DNA of 64,000 nt from Pseudomonas sp. 102515. GTDB lineage: Bacteria > Pseudomonadota > Gammaproteobacteria > Pseudomonadales > Pseudomonadaceae. Numbering within the stretch: position 1 is the stretch's first letter; the number at the start of each line of letters is the position of its first letter. Positions 26,538 through 36,521 of the stretch are shown here, in pieces. The notes below the pieces were generated by a model. That model ran no database searches, was not told the DNA's origin, and saw only the letters and a list, made by a program, of their open reading frames with translations. The position numbers and the translations under genes are program-made. The stretch covers positions 496,001-560,000 of the forward strand of contig NZ_JAVHTY010000003.1 of NCBI RefSeq assembly GCF_031085165.1, given 5' to 3'.

Positions 26538-27212
26538 CTAAAGCCAACCATATTCGACCATTGACAGTGGCTCCCCATCCCCGACGATGAAATGATCCAG
26601 CACCCGTACATCGACCAGTGCCAGCGCCTCCTTCAAGCGGGTGGTGAGCAGGCGATCGGCGTGGCTGGGTTCGGCGATGCCGGAAGGGTGGTTGTGGGTG
26701 AGGATGACGGCGGCGGCGTTGTGGGCGAGGGCGCGCTTGACCACCTGGCGAGGGTAGACGCTGGCGCCGTCGATGGTGCCGTGGAACAGGGCTTCGAAGG
26801 CCAGCACCCGGTGGCGGGTATCGAGGAACAGGCAGCCAAAGATCTCGTGGGGTTCGTGGCGCAAGCGGGCCTTGAGATAGTCGCGGACCTGCTGGGGGCT
26901 TTCCAGGGCCGAGTCGCGCCTGAGGCCCTCGGCCAGGTGGCGGCGGCCCATTTCCAGCACGGCCTGCAACTGGCTGAACTTGGCCGGGCCGAGGCCGAGG
27001 TGGGTGCTGAAGGCGGCGAGATCGGCCTCCAGCAGGGCCCTGAGGCTGCCGAATTCCCCGAGCAGCTGGCGGGCGAGGTCCACGGCGCTTTTGCCGGCCA
27101 CGCCGGTGCGCAAGAAGATCGCCAGCAACTCGGCGTCGGTGAGGGCCTGGGCGCCCTGTTCCAGCAGTTTCTCCCGCGGCCGTTCCTGGGCCGGCCAATC
27201 CTTGATGCTCAT
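26538..27212 (-). CDS. radC: RadC-family JAB/MPN metalloprotein
   Basis: 224 residues, cytoplasmic. The N-terminal helix-hairpin-helix part (about 15-95) includes '[20 protein letters not shown]'. The C-terminal JAMM domain has the zinc motif '[18 protein letters not shown]' (about 168-185). Named for DNA repair, but that role was withdrawn in E. coli, and the true substrate is unknown. It is divergent from coaBC across 135 bases, the same arrangement as in P. aeruginosa. The minus-strand end meets the decayed AT-rich gene. Confidence 0.93.
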   Translation of the reverse strand: MSIKDWPAQERPREKLLEQGAQALTDAELLAIFLRTGVAGKSAVDLARQLLGEFGSLRALLEADLAAFSTHLGLGPAKFSQLQAVLEMGRRHLAEGLRRDSALESPQQVRDYLKARLRHEPHEIFGCLFLDTRHRVLAFEALFHGTIDGASVYPRQVVKRALAHNAAAVILTHNHPSGIAEPSHADRLLTTRLKEALALVDVRVLDHFIVGDGEPLSMVEYGWL

Positions 27213-27347
27213 GGGCGCTCCTTGTCTGGCGGGGCGTCTGCGTCCTGCAGGCGCTGTGCTATCTTAACCGGATCATTCACGGGTGCGCACGGGCCTCGAT
27301 TGGCCGTGCGATGCCCGTTCTAGACGCTTCGAGAACGGAAAGGCTAT

Positions 27348-28571
27348 ATGCAGCGGCTCCATCGTAAACGCATCGTGCTGGGCGTCGGAGGTGGCATCGC
27401 CGCTTACAAGAGCGCCGAGCTGGTGCGCCGCCTCAAGGATCAGGGCGCCGAGGTGCGGGTGGTACTGACCCGCGGCGGGCGCGAATTCATCACGCCGCTG
27501 ACCCTCCAGGCGCTGTCCGGGCTGCCGGTGCACCTGGACCTCTTGGATCCGGCCGCCGAAGCGGCCATGGGTCATATCGAGCTGGCCCGCTGGGCCGATC
27601 TGGTGCTGGTCGCACCGGCCACCGCCGATGTGATGGCGCGCCTGGCCCAGGGCGTGGCGGACGATCTGCTCACCACCCTGGTGCTGGCCACCGATGCCCG
27701 GGTCGCTTTGGCACCGGCCATGAACCAGGCCATGTGGCGCGATCCGGCCACCCAGGCCAACGCCGAACTGCTGCGTAGCCGTGGCATCAAGCTATTCGGC
27801 CCGGCCAGTGGCAGCCAGGCCTGTGGCGACGTCGGCCCCGGCCGGATGCTGGAGGCCACCGACCTCGCCCAGCTCGCCGCCGACTGCTTCCAGCGCCTGG
27901 ACCTGACCGGTCGCCACGTGGTCATCACCGCGGGCCCGACCCAGGAAAACATCGACCCGGTGCGCTACATCACCAACCACAGCTCCGGCCGCATGGGCTT
28001 CGCCCTGGCGGAAGCGGCGGCGGAGGCGGGCGCGCGCGTCAGCCTGGTGAGCGGTCCGGTACATCTGCCGACCCCCGATCGCGTCGAGCGCATCGATGTG
28101 ATCAGCGCCCGCGACATGCTGGCCGCCTGCGAGGCGTTGATGCCCTGCGACGTGCTCATCGCCTCGGCGGCGGTGGCGGACTATCGCCCCGAGGTCATCG
28201 CGCCGCACAAGCTGAAGAAGGACCCCACCCGTGGTGACGGTCTCCTGCTGGAGCTGGTGCGCAACCCGGACATCCTCGCCACCCTGGCGGGGCGCCCGGA
28301 TCGGCCCTTCAGCGTCGGCTTCGCCGCGGAAACCCAGAATCTGCTGGAGTACGCCCAGCGCAAGCTGCGTGACAAGAACCTCGACCTCATCGTCGCCAAT
28401 GACGTGGCCAATCCAGCCATCGGCTTCAACAGCGAAGACAACGCGGTCACCGTGATCGACCGTGGCCTGCACGAGATCCGCTTCGCGCAGACCAGCAAGG
28501 GCAAGATCGCCCGGCAGCTCATCGCCCTGATTTCCACCCATCTCAAAGATACCGCCCAGAACCATGCATAG
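27348..28571 (+). CDS. coaBC: Bifunctional phosphopantothenoylcysteine decarboxylase/synthase
   Basis: 407 residues, flavoprotein of coenzyme A synthesis. The CoaC half (about 1-190) has '[19 protein letters not shown]' (about 11-29), the flavin motif '[10 protein letters not shown]' (about 122-131) and the catalytic cysteine in '[14 protein letters not shown]'. The CoaB half (about 191-400) has '[20 protein letters not shown]' (about 194-213) and the catalytic lysine in 'APHKLKKDP'. The last bases overlap dut by 8, so the two are co-translated. In P. aeruginosa this gene also sits between radC and dut. Confidence 0.96.
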   Translation: MQRLHRKRIVLGVGGGIAAYKSAELVRRLKDQGAEVRVVLTRGGREFITPLTLQALSGLPVHLDLLDPAAEAAMGHIELARWADLVLVAPATADVMARLAQGVADDLLTTLVLATDARVALAPAMNQAMWRDPATQANAELLRSRGIKLFGPASGSQACGDVGPGRMLEATDLAQLAADCFQRLDLTGRHVVITAGPTQENIDPVRYITNHSSGRMGFALAEAAAEAGARVSLVSGPVHLPTPDRVERIDVISARDMLAACEALMPCDVLIASAAVADYRPEVIAPHKLKKDPTRGDGLLLELVRNPDILATLAGRPDRPFSVGFAAETQNLLEYAQRKLRDKNLDLIVANDVANPAIGFNSEDNAVTVIDRGLHEIRFAQTSKGKIARQLIALISTHLKDTAQNHA

Positions 28572-29019
28572 CCTTCAAGCCAAGATCCTCGACCCGCGCC
28601 TGGGGCGCGATTTCCCGCTGCCGTCCTACGCCACCCCTGGTTCGGCCGGCCTCGACCTGCGCGCCATGCTGCAGGAGGATCTGGTGCTGGAGCCGGGCCA
28701 GACCGCGCTGATCCCCACCGGGCTCGCCATCCACGTGGCCGATCCGTCCCTAGCGGCGCTGATCCTGCCGCGCTCGGGGCTCGGCCATAAGCACGGCATC
28801 GTGCTGGGCAACCTGGTCGGCCTGATCGACTCCGACTACCAGGGCGAGCTGATGGTCTCCTGCTGGAATCGCGGCCAGACCACCTTCACCGTGAGCATCG
28901 GCGAACGTATCGCCCAACTGATGCTCGTACCTGTGGTCCAGGCACACTTCGACATCGTCGAGAGCTTTACCGAGACCGAGCGGGGCGCCGGCGGCTTCGG
29001 GCATTCCGGTACCCGCTGA
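28564..29019 (+). CDS. dut: Deoxyuridine 5'-triphosphate nucleotidohydrolase
   Basis: 151 residues, trimeric dUTPase that hydrolyses dUTP to dUMP and pyrophosphate, keeping uracil out of DNA. Family motifs are in order: '[11 protein letters not shown]' (about 26-36), '[19 protein letters not shown]' (about 69-87, motifs 2-3), '[13 protein letters not shown]' (about 113-125) and the C-terminal arm '[12 protein letters not shown]'. It overlaps coaBC by 8 bases. The length is typical. Co-location with a UDG-family gene 3 kb upstream is probably coincidental. Confidence 0.96.
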   Translation: MHSLQAKILDPRLGRDFPLPSYATPGSAGLDLRAMLQEDLVLEPGQTALIPTGLAIHVADPSLAALILPRSGLGHKHGIVLGNLVGLIDSDYQGELMVSCWNRGQTTFTVSIGERIAQLMLVPVVQAHFDIVESFTETERGAGGFGHSGTR

Positions 29020-29064
29020 CGCCAGACACGCAAGGCGCGCCGTGACATAAAGGAGAAGAACGGC

Positions 29065-31626
29065 ATGGCAAGGGGCAAGAACGGCAAGGATGTGCGCAAG
29101 GCGGCCCCGCGGGGCGCGGCTTTGCCCGGCATGGGCGCGGGGCTGCTGCTGGCGCTCGCCGGCCTGCTGCTGGCCGCGCTGCTGCTGTGGTTCCTGGTGT
29201 TGCAGCCGCAGGGCGCGCGCAACCAGCAGCAGCAGGCGGATCAGGCGCTGCAGGCCCAGGCCACCTCCCTCAATCAGCTGCTGGTCGGCCTGACCCGGCG
29301 CCTGCAAGGCGTCGCCGGGGATGCCCTGGTGCTGCAGGCCCTGCAGGGCGACGACCCCACGGCGCGCGCGGCGGCAGAACGCCAGCTGCGCGAGCGCCTC
29401 GGCGTGGTCGATGTCCTGGTGGTACCGGCCGGCATGCGCCAGATCGAAGACGATCGCCCCGGTCCCCTCAACTATGCCGCCCTCGATCTGCTCAAGCGCC
29501 TGGAAGGCGGCCAGCGGACCCCGCCGGAAGCCTACCGGCTGGGCGATCGCTGGTTGGTCTACAGCGCCCAGCCCATCCGCCGCGGCGATCAGCTGCTGGG
29601 CAGTGCCGTATTGGTGGAAGAGCTGCCCGCCGTGCTGCAGGGCTGGGCCACGCCACCGGCGAATGTCGGCCAGTGGCGCCTACTGCAGCAGTTCCCCGGC
29701 GGCAGTGTGCAGGTGCTGGCCAATGGCGGCACCCCGGGTGATCCGTCTCTGATGCGGCGGCTCGCCACCGGCAGCCCGCTCTGGACGCTGGAGCTGGCAC
29801 CTGCTGCCGAGGCCGGCGCCGATACACCCATCGGCATTCCCCTGGTGGCGCTGCTGCTGGCGCTGTTTGGCGTGCTGACGGGCTTTTGGCTGTTTTCCCG
29901 GGAGCTGTCACGCCGGCTCCGTGACGACGTCCGCAGTCTGACGGCCTATGCCGAGGAACTTGAATCCAATCAGATAGCCAAAAGCCCGACTTTGCGCCTG
30001 GCGGTAATGGAACCCGTGGCCAAGTCGACGGCCCGATTGGCCAGCCGATCGGCCGGGTCGTCGCCGGACCTGTACGCCACCGCTCCGAGCGATGCAGTGG
30101 CCAAGACCCTGGCGGAGTTTGCCGACAGAGGCCGCACCCAACAGAGCGAGCCGCTGTTCCAGACCACCGACATCCTCGATATCAGTATCCTCGACGAAGA
30201 CCAGGATCTCCTGGGATTGGAGAAACCCCCGATGAGCACTACCCCGCAAGCCCCCCAACTCAACGCCAGCATCTTCCGCGCCTACGACATCCGTGGCGTG
30301 GTGGGTGACTCCCTGACCGCCGAAGCCGCCTACTGGATCGGGCGCGCCATCGGCTCGGAGAGCCTGGCACGTGGCGAGCCCAACGTGGCCGTCGGCCGTG
30401 ACGGCCGCCTGTCCGGCCCCGAGCTGGTCGCCCAACTGATCAAGGGCGTGGCCGACAGCGGCGCCAATGTCAGCGATGTCGGCATGGTGCCGACCCCGGT
30501 GCTCTACTACGCCGCCAACGTGCTCGAAGGCAAGTCCGGCGTCATGCTGACGGGCAGCCACAACCCGCCGGACTACAACGGCTTCAAGATCGTCATCGCC
30601 GGCGAGACCCTGGCCAACGAATCCATCCAGCGTCTGCGCGAGCGCATCGAGACCGGCGACGTGGCCAGCGGCCAGGGCCAGATCAAGCAGGTCGACGTGC
30701 TCAAGAGCTACGCCGACTACATCCGCAACGACGTGGTGCTGGCCAAGAAGCTCAAGGTGGTGGTGGACGCCGGTAACGGCGTGGCCGCGGTCAACGCGCC
30801 CCAGCTGATCGAATCCCTGGGCTGCGAGGTCATCCCGCTGTTCTGCGAGGTGGACGGCAACTTCCCCAACCACCATCCGGATCCGGGCAAGCCCGAGAAC
30901 CTGGAAGACCTGATCGCCAAGGTCAAGGAAACCGGTGCCGACCTGGGTCTGGCCTTTGACGGCGACGGCGACCGCGTCGGTGTGGTGACCAACGAAGGCA
31001 AGATCATCTATCCCGACCAGCTGCTGATGCTGTTCGCCAAGGACGTGGTCTCCCGTAACCCGGGCGCCGACATCATCTTCGACGTCAAATGCACCCGTCG
31101 CCTGAACAACCTCATCGCCGGCTACGGCGGTCGTCCTATCATGTGGAAGACCGGCCACTCGCTGATCAAGAAGAAGATGAAGGAAACCGGCGCCCTGCTG
31201 GCCGGCGAGATGAGCGGCCACGTGTTCTTCAAGGAACGCTGGTTCGGTTTCGACGACGGCATCTACAGCGCCGTGCGCCTGCTGGAGATCCTCAGCCAGG
31301 AGAAGAACAGCGCCCAACAGGTGTTCGATACCTTCCCGGTAGACATCTCCACCCCGGAGATCAATATCCAGGTGACCGAAGAGAGCAAGTTCGGCATCAT
31401 CGAGACCCTGCAGCGCGACGCCCAGTGGGGCGATGCCCAGATCACCACCCTGGACGGCGTTCGCGTCGATTACCAGAACGGTTGGGGCCTGGTGCGTGCG
31501 TCCAACACCACGCCGGTGCTGGTGCTGCGCTTCGAGGCGGAAACCCTCGAGGAGCTGGAGCGTATCAAGACGGTGTTCCGCAAGCAGCTGCTGGCGGTGG
31601 AGCCGGATCTGAACCTGCCGTTCTGA
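29065..31626 (+). CDS. algC: Phosphomannomutase/phosphoglucomutase AlgC, long form with membrane N-terminus
   Basis: 853 residues. The C-terminal part (about 390-853) is the complete alpha-D-phosphohexomutase: phosphoserine loop in 'MLTGSHNPPDYNG', metal loop 'FDGDGDRVGVV' and sugar loop 'GEMSGHVFFKERW'. It makes mannose-1-P and glucose-1-P for alginate, LPS and rhamnolipid. The N-terminal part has two hydrophobic segments (about 22-50 and 256-278) around a periplasmic-sized domain, with a linker to about 385. A second start, ATG 30232 with GGAG 9 bases upstream, could yield the 464-residue soluble enzyme. The ribosome site AAAGGAG (29049-29055) is complementary to the ErsA-like RNA at 56550-56675. 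Confidence 0.94.
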   Translation: MARGKNGKDVRKAAPRGAALPGMGAGLLLALAGLLLAALLLWFLVLQPQGARNQQQQADQALQAQATSLNQLLVGLTRRLQGVAGDALVLQALQGDDPTARAAAERQLRERLGVVDVLVVPAGMRQIEDDRPGPLNYAALDLLKRLEGGQRTPPEAYRLGDRWLVYSAQPIRRGDQLLGSAVLVEELPAVLQGWATPPANVGQWRLLQQFPGGSVQVLANGGTPGDPSLMRRLATGSPLWTLELAPAAEAGADTPIGIPLVALLLALFGVLTGFWLFSRELSRRLRDDVRSLTAYAEELESNQIAKSPTLRLAVMEPVAKSTARLASRSAGSSPDLYATAPSDAVAKTLAEFADRGRTQQSEPLFQTTDILDISILDEDQDLLGLEKPPMSTTPQAPQLNASIFRAYDIRGVVGDSLTAEAAYWIGRAIGSESLARGEPNVAVGRDGRLSGPELVAQLIKGVADSGANVSDVGMVPTPVLYYAANVLEGKSGVMLTGSHNPPDYNGFKIVIAGETLANESIQRLRERIETGDVASGQGQIKQVDVLKSYADYIRNDVVLAKKLKVVVDAGNGVAAVNAPQLIESLGCEVIPLFCEVDGNFPNHHPDPGKPENLEDLIAKVKETGADLGLAFDGDGDRVGVVTNEGKIIYPDQLLMLFAKDVVSRNPGADIIFDVKCTRRLNNLIAGYGGRPIMWKTGHSLIKKKMKETGALLAGEMSGHVFFKERWFGFDDGIYSAVRLLEILSQEKNSAQQVFDTFPVDISTPEINIQVTEESKFGIIETLQRDAQWGDAQITTLDGVRVDYQNGWGLVRASNTTPVLVLRFEAETLEELERIKTVFRKQLLAVEPDLNLPF

Positions 31627-31648
31627 CCTCGGGTCAGCGGTAGCACAG

Positions 31649-31676
31649 AGGGCGCCTAGGCGCCCTTTGTCTTTTC
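31649..31676 (+). terminator. Intrinsic terminator after algC
   Basis: The 18-bp palindrome AGGGCGCCTAGGCGCCCT (31649-31666) is followed by TTGTCTTTTC, 23 bases after the algC stop. Confidence 0.85.
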
Positions 31677-31697
31677 TTAGTCGACCTTGAGAGGTGA

Positions 31698-32603
<906 letters not shown>

Positions 32604-32621
32604 GCGCTTGCGGTCGGACCA

Positions 32622-32647
32622 AAAACGGCGCCCCAGGGCGCCGTTTT
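32622..32647. terminator. Bidirectional terminator between argB and DUF1989 gene
   Basis: AAAACGGCGCC (32622-32632) pairs with GGCGCCGTTTT (32637-32647) around a 4-base loop. The A-run and T-run serve the minus and plus strands respectively, which fits the convergent genes. Confidence 0.9.
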
Positions 32648-32663
32648 CATTGCTGGCCCGGAC

Positions 32664-33515
32664 TCACTGCTCCCAGCTGGGCCTGGGCAGCGTCAGGCCG
32701 TGCTGGCCGTTGTAGGCCGCCCGCCTGGGCGACTCCCAGCCCTGCAGCAGCTCCTCCTCGACCTGGTAGATCTCCACCCCCAGCGGACGGCAGACCTTGA
32801 GCGGGTCCTCGGCCTCCGGGCCCCACATCGCCAGGGACAGGTCGCCGCCCGGGCAGGTGGACAGGGCGCAGAGCACGTCGATCTCGGCGAAGAATTCCAG
32901 GTAGTCGCCGGGCTTGGCCGGGCAGGCCTTCATGAAGTACAGGTCGTCGTGGTTGAGGCCGGTGCACTGGAAGATGTTCAGGACATCGTGGACATCGAAT
33001 TCGGTGAGGCCGTGGGGCAGCACCGCGCGGGTCAGGTTCGAGTGGCAGTGGTGGTGGAAGTCCTCGCCGGTGAGCATCTTGTTGACGTAGGGATCGCAGC
33101 GGGTGCCGAGCAGATCGTGCAGGCGGCCGCCGTGCTCGTCGATGCCATAGCCGGCCAGGCTGTCGTCGGTGATGGTCAGCAGCGGACGCAGGAAGGGCAG
33201 GTTCGACCAGAGGCGGTCATGGGTGCTGACATGGGCGCCCTGCAGTTGCCGCGTGCGCGCGGCCCACATGCGTTCGCGCGGATCCTCGGCGTTCCAGACG
33301 TTGAAGTCGCCGACCTGAGGCCCGTGCGGGGTGGTGACGCGGAACAGATGGCCCGCCGGGACCTTCCAGGCGCGACCGGTACGGATCGGGATCTCGAATT
33401 GCTCGATCAGGGTGCGCCCGTCCTTGCGTTCGCGCAGCCGATCGTAGAAGGCCTGATCGACCTGCAGGGCCGAGCCCTGGGTGGACTGGTAGGCGGCAGG
33501 GTAGTCCTTGTACAT
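32664..33515 (-). CDS. DUF1989 (urea carboxylase-associated) family protein
   Basis: 283 residues, soluble. DUF1989 features include 'GRAWKVPAGHLFRVTTPHGP' (about 47-66), 'QVGDFNVWNAEDPRERM' (about 67-83) and the conserved Cys-rich stretches 'HHHCHSNLTRAVL' (about 153-165) and 'ALSTCPGGDLSLAMWG' (about 217-232), which likely include the active-site Cys. Some members (CgdA/CgdB) deiminate carboxyguanidine next to a urea/guanidine carboxylase, but no carboxylase is near here. It is preceded by a GntR gene with only 15 bases between, so that regulator probably controls it. The substrate is unknown. Confidence 0.82.
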   Translation of the reverse strand: MYKDYPAAYQSTQGSALQVDQAFYDRLRERKDGRTLIEQFEIPIRTGRAWKVPAGHLFRVTTPHGPQVGDFNVWNAEDPRERMWAARTRQLQGAHVSTHDRLWSNLPFLRPLLTITDDSLAGYGIDEHGGRLHDLLGTRCDPYVNKMLTGEDFHHHCHSNLTRAVLPHGLTEFDVHDVLNIFQCTGLNHDDLYFMKACPAKPGDYLEFFAEIDVLCALSTCPGGDLSLAMWGPEAEDPLKVCRPLGVEIYQVEEELLQGWESPRRAAYNGQHGLTLPRPSWEQ

Positions 33516-33530
33516 GGGAGGTCTCCTCGG

Positions 33531-34196
33531 TCAGAGCGGCCTGGCTGTGCTCAGCAGATCCAGCAGCCGGTTTTCGGAATCGTCGAGATAGCTGGTCATG
33601 GCCTCGGCCGCCGCCTGGCGGTGCCCGGCGGCGAGCAGGTCGTGGATCTGGCGGTCGCGGCTTATCCAGGGCCGCTGGAAATGTTCCTCGTCGGGTGCGA
33701 GGGAAAACAGCAGGCGCATCTGGGCGGCGACGGTGGCGAAGAATTCATCGAACAGCGGACTGCGCAGCAGGCCGACGATGTGCTGATGGAAGTGCAGGCT
33801 ATGGGTCCCAAGGGCGCGCCAGTCCTCGCGCGACTGCGCCAGTTCTGCGGCCTCCAGGGCGTCCAGCATTCGATCGGACTGGTATTCGCGCAGCGGGCGG
33901 CTGGTGAGGATGGCCTGCAATTCCAGGGCGCGGCGCACGGTGAAGAGGTCGCGTACCTCGGCCAGGCCCAGGCGCCGCACCATCACCCCCTTGTGTCGCA
34001 CGTAGGTGGCCAGGCCCTCGCGATCCAGCTGGTGCAGGGCTTCGCGGATGGTGTTGCGCGAGGCGTTGTAGGCCTTGACCAGCTCACCCTCGACCAGCGC
34101 CGTACCGGGTAGCAGGCGACCGCCGATGATGTCTTCGCGCATTTCCAGCAGCAGCTGAGCCCCTAGGGACAGCGCGCCTGCGTCTTTGCCACTCAT
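33531..34196 (-). CDS. GntR-family regulator (FadR/VanR type)
   Basis: 221 residues. The N-terminal winged helix (about 12-75) includes 'LLEMREDIIGGRLLPGTALV' and 'SRNTIREALHQLDREGLATY'. The C-terminal all-helical effector domain (about 90-215) is of the FCD type, with possible metal ligands in 'LGTHSLHFHQHIVGL' and 'ISRDRQIHDLLAAGHRQAAA'. It is upstream of the DUF1989 gene on the same strand, 15 bases apart, and probably regulates both. The ligand is unknown. Confidence 0.88.
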   Translation of the reverse strand: MSGKDAGALSLGAQLLLEMREDIIGGRLLPGTALVEGELVKAYNASRNTIREALHQLDREGLATYVRHKGVMVRRLGLAEVRDLFTVRRALELQAILTSRPLREYQSDRMLDALEAAELAQSREDWRALGTHSLHFHQHIVGLLRSPLFDEFFATVAAQMRLLFSLAPDEEHFQRPWISRDRQIHDLLAAGHRQAAAEAMTSYLDDSENRLLDLLSTARPL

Positions 34197-34341
34197 GAGT
34201 CTTCACGCCCGATTGTTCAACAATGCGTTGAAAATCGGTTTGCACGGTGCGTGCCAGAATCTGACGCGAAAAGGCGGGCCTTTGTCGTGCTGCCCAGGAG
34301 GCAATCGGCGGAGGCAAGCGCTGGCAGCGCGCTCTGAATGA

Positions 34342-34938
34342 CTAGTGATCCGCGGCCTGGGCTGCTTCCAGTCGCTGCATGCGCGCACGATCGGCGTCGA
34401 AGGCCGCGCTGGTACTGGTGCGCAGCTCGTCAAAGCGCTGCAGATCGGCCTGCAGACGCACCTGATCGGCCGCTGCGGCGTCGAGCCGAGACTGCAGATC
34501 CGCCGGGAGCGCCTGGCCATTGCGCTGCTGAACGGCCGCCTGTTCCATGAGTTGGCTCTGCAGCTGGCGCGTGGCCTCCAGATTGGCCTTCTTGATCTGC
34601 AGCAGGCCGTCGAGCTCGGCCAGCTTGCGCGCCTTGGCGCGGTCGACGTCCTCGACATTGCTGTAGAGCTTGCGCAACTGGCCATCGACCACGGCCTGCT
34701 GGCGCTCGCGTGCCTGGCGGTCGAGTTCGGCGGCGGGCAGGGCCGGGGCGACTTTGCGGATCACCCGGCCCTGCTCGTTGAGCACCTCGTAGCCCTTGCC
34801 GGCGTATTCCGGCGGCACGCCCTGGCGATCAATGACCAGGGTGCCGTTGCGGTCCAGATAGCGATACAGCTCGGCCGCCTGGCCGGCCAGCGGCAGGGCG
34901 ATGAGCAACAGGCTGGCAGCGGCGCGACGTACGACCAT
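34342..34938 (-). CDS. DUF4124-domain exported protein with coiled coil
   Basis: 198 residues from the ATG at 34938 (AGGAGAG 6 bases upstream); a TTG two codons earlier is less likely. A signal peptide (about 1-22, 'LLLIALPLAGQAAE') leads to a DUF4124 module (about 23-55: 'LYRYLDRNGTLVIDRQGVPP'), a small beta motif common in periplasmic proteins. Residues about 70-195 form a long charged coiled coil rich in Ala, Gln, Leu and Arg. It is 23 bases downstream of pyrE on the same strand, so it may be co-transcribed with it. Function unknown. Confidence 0.8.
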   Translation of the reverse strand: MVVRRAAASLLLIALPLAGQAAELYRYLDRNGTLVIDRQGVPPEYAGKGYEVLNEQGRVIRKVAPALPAAELDRQARERQQAVVDGQLRKLYSNVEDVDRAKARKLAELDGLLQIKKANLEATRQLQSQLMEQAAVQQRNGQALPADLQSRLDAAAADQVRLQADLQRFDELRTSTSAAFDADRARMQRLEAAQAADH

Positions 34939-34961
34939 GGCCAACTCTCCTGGGCGAACGG

Positions 34962-35603
34962 CTAGATGCCGTATTGAGCGCGATAGTCCTGGACGGCGGG
35001 CAGGTGACGCTTGAGCTCGGCGTCCTCGGCCAGGTATTCGAGCACCTGATCCAGGGCGACGATGCTGAGCACCGGGATGCCGTAGTCGCGCTCGACTTCC
35101 TGGATGGCCGACAATTCGCCGCGGCCACGCTCCTGGCGATTCAGGGCGATGAGCACCCCGGCCGCGCTGGCGCCCTGGCCTTCGATGATCTGCATGACCT
35201 CGCGGATGGCGGTGCCGGCGGTGATGACGTCATCGATGATCAGTGCCCGGCCGGTCAGGGGCGCGCCCACCAGCAGGCCGCCTTCGCCGTGATCCTTGGC
35301 TTCCTTGCGGTTGAAGCACCAGGGCACGTCGCGGCCGTGATGTTCGACCAGGGCCACCGCCGTGGCCGCAGCCAGGGGGATGCCCTTGTAGGCCGGACCG
35401 AAGAGGACGTCGAAGGGCAGGTTGGCCTGGACCAGCGCATCGGCGTAGCACCGGCCGAGCTGGGCCAGCGCCGTACCGCTGTGGAACAGGCCGGCGTTGA
35501 AGAAATAGGGGCTGATGCGTCCCGATTTCAGGGTGAATTCACCAAAGCGCAGAACTCCGCGCTCGATGGCGAAACGAATGAAATTACGCTGGTACGCCTG
35601 CAT
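34962..35603 (-). CDS. pyrE: Orotate phosphoribosyltransferase
   Basis: 213 residues, joins orotate to PRPP to make OMP in pyrimidine synthesis. The PRPP-binding motif is '[18 protein letters not shown]' (about 119-136), with the catalytic-loop lysines in '[14 protein letters not shown]' (about 95-108) and the orotate contacts in '[16 protein letters not shown]' (about 23-38). Length matches the E. coli enzyme. It is divergent from crc across 80 bases, the same arrangement as in other Pseudomonas; that gap contains an 18-bp palindrome. Confidence 0.96.
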   Translation of the reverse strand: MQAYQRNFIRFAIERGVLRFGEFTLKSGRISPYFFNAGLFHSGTALAQLGRCYADALVQANLPFDVLFGPAYKGIPLAAATAVALVEHHGRDVPWCFNRKEAKDHGEGGLLVGAPLTGRALIIDDVITAGTAIREVMQIIEGQGASAAGVLIALNRQERGRGELSAIQEVERDYGIPVLSIVALDQVLEYLAEDAELKRHLPAVQDYRAQYGI

Positions 35604-35628
35604 ATAAGTCCTTGCGCGGCTTGTATTT

Positions 35629-35646
35629 AGCTAAACCGGTTTAGCT
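35629..35646. promoter_or_regulatory. 18-bp perfect palindrome between pyrE and crc
   Basis: AGCTAAACCGGTTTAGCT is perfectly self-complementary and centred in the 80-base divergent gap, 26 bases from the pyrE start and 38 from crc. A likely crc -10 (TATCAT, 35651-35656) lies just downstream, so a bound protein would overlap the crc -35 region and could also act on pyrE. No U-tract follows, so it is not a terminator. The binding protein is unknown. Confidence 0.6.
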
Positions 35647-35683
35647 CGGGTATCATACATCCACGATTTTTTGGGGGCCATTT

Positions 35684-36463
35684 ATGCGGATCATCAGCTT
35701 GAACGTCAATGGTATTCAGGACGCTGTGGAGCGGGGCCTGTTGCCTTGGCTCAAGGCGCAGAATGCCGACGTGATCTGCTTGCAGGATACCCGCGCCTCT
35801 TCTTACGACATGGACGACCCGGCCTATGCGCTGGAGGGCTACATCCTCTATGCCTGCGACGCCGAAGTGCCGTCCCAGGGCGGGGTCGCGCTCTATACGC
35901 GGGTCCAGCCGAAGGCGGTGATCAGTGGCCTGGGCTTCGAGTCCTGCGATCGTTTCGGTCGCTATCTGCAGGCGGACTTCGACAAGGTCAGCATCGCCAC
36001 CCTGCTGCTGCCTTCGGGCAAGCGCGGCGATGAAGACCTGAACATGAAATTCAAGTTCATGGACGACTTCACCCACTACCTGAACAAGCAGCGTCGCAAG
36101 CGCCGCGAGTACATCTATTGTGGCTCGCTGTACGTGGCGCACCAGAAGCAGGACGTGAAGAACTGGCGCGACTGCCAGCAGATCCCCGGTTTCCTCGCCC
36201 CCGAGCGGGCCTGGATGGACGAGGTGATCGGCAACATGGGCTATGTGGATGCCCTGCGCGAAGTGAGCCGCGAAGGCGACCAGTTCAGCTGGTGGCCGGA
36301 CAGCGACCAGGCCGAGCACCTGAATCTGGGCTGGCGCTTCGACTACAACATCCTCACCCCGGGTCTGCGCCGCTTCGTCCGCTCGGCGCGCCTGCCGCGG
36401 CAACCGCGCTTCTCCGAGCATGCGCCGCTGATCGTCGACTACGACTGGACCCTGAGCATCTGA
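35684..36463 (+). CDS. crc: Catabolite repression control protein Crc
   Basis: 259 residues of the endonuclease/exonuclease/phosphatase fold, but in Pseudomonas Crc is not an active nuclease; it joins Hfq on A-rich mRNA sites to block translation of catabolic genes. The sequence shows 'MRIISLNVNGIQDAVERGLL' at the start, 'NADVICLQDTRASSYDM' (Asp in place of the usual catalytic Glu-Thr-K motif) and 'LNLGWRFDYNILTPGLRR'. Position next to pyrE and its length confirm Crc. It likely controls several catabolic clusters in this window. A bidirectional terminator follows. Confidence 0.95.
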   Translation: MRIISLNVNGIQDAVERGLLPWLKAQNADVICLQDTRASSYDMDDPAYALEGYILYACDAEVPSQGGVALYTRVQPKAVISGLGFESCDRFGRYLQADFDKVSIATLLLPSGKRGDEDLNMKFKFMDDFTHYLNKQRRKRREYIYCGSLYVAHQKQDVKNWRDCQQIPGFLAPERAWMDEVIGNMGYVDALREVSREGDQFSWWPDSDQAEHLNLGWRFDYNILTPGLRRFVRSARLPRQPRFSEHAPLIVDYDWTLSI

Positions 36464-36484
36464 TCCAAGCGGCGCCCGGAAACG

Positions 36485-36512
36485 AAAAAACCAGCCCACG
36501 GGCTGGTTTTTT
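36485..36512. terminator. Bidirectional terminator between crc and the Usp gene
   Basis: AAAAAACCAGCCC (36485-36497) pairs with GGGCTGGTTTTTT (36500-36512) around two bases. The runs of A and T allow termination on both strands. Confidence 0.93.
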
Positions 36513-36521
36513 GTTGGGCGG

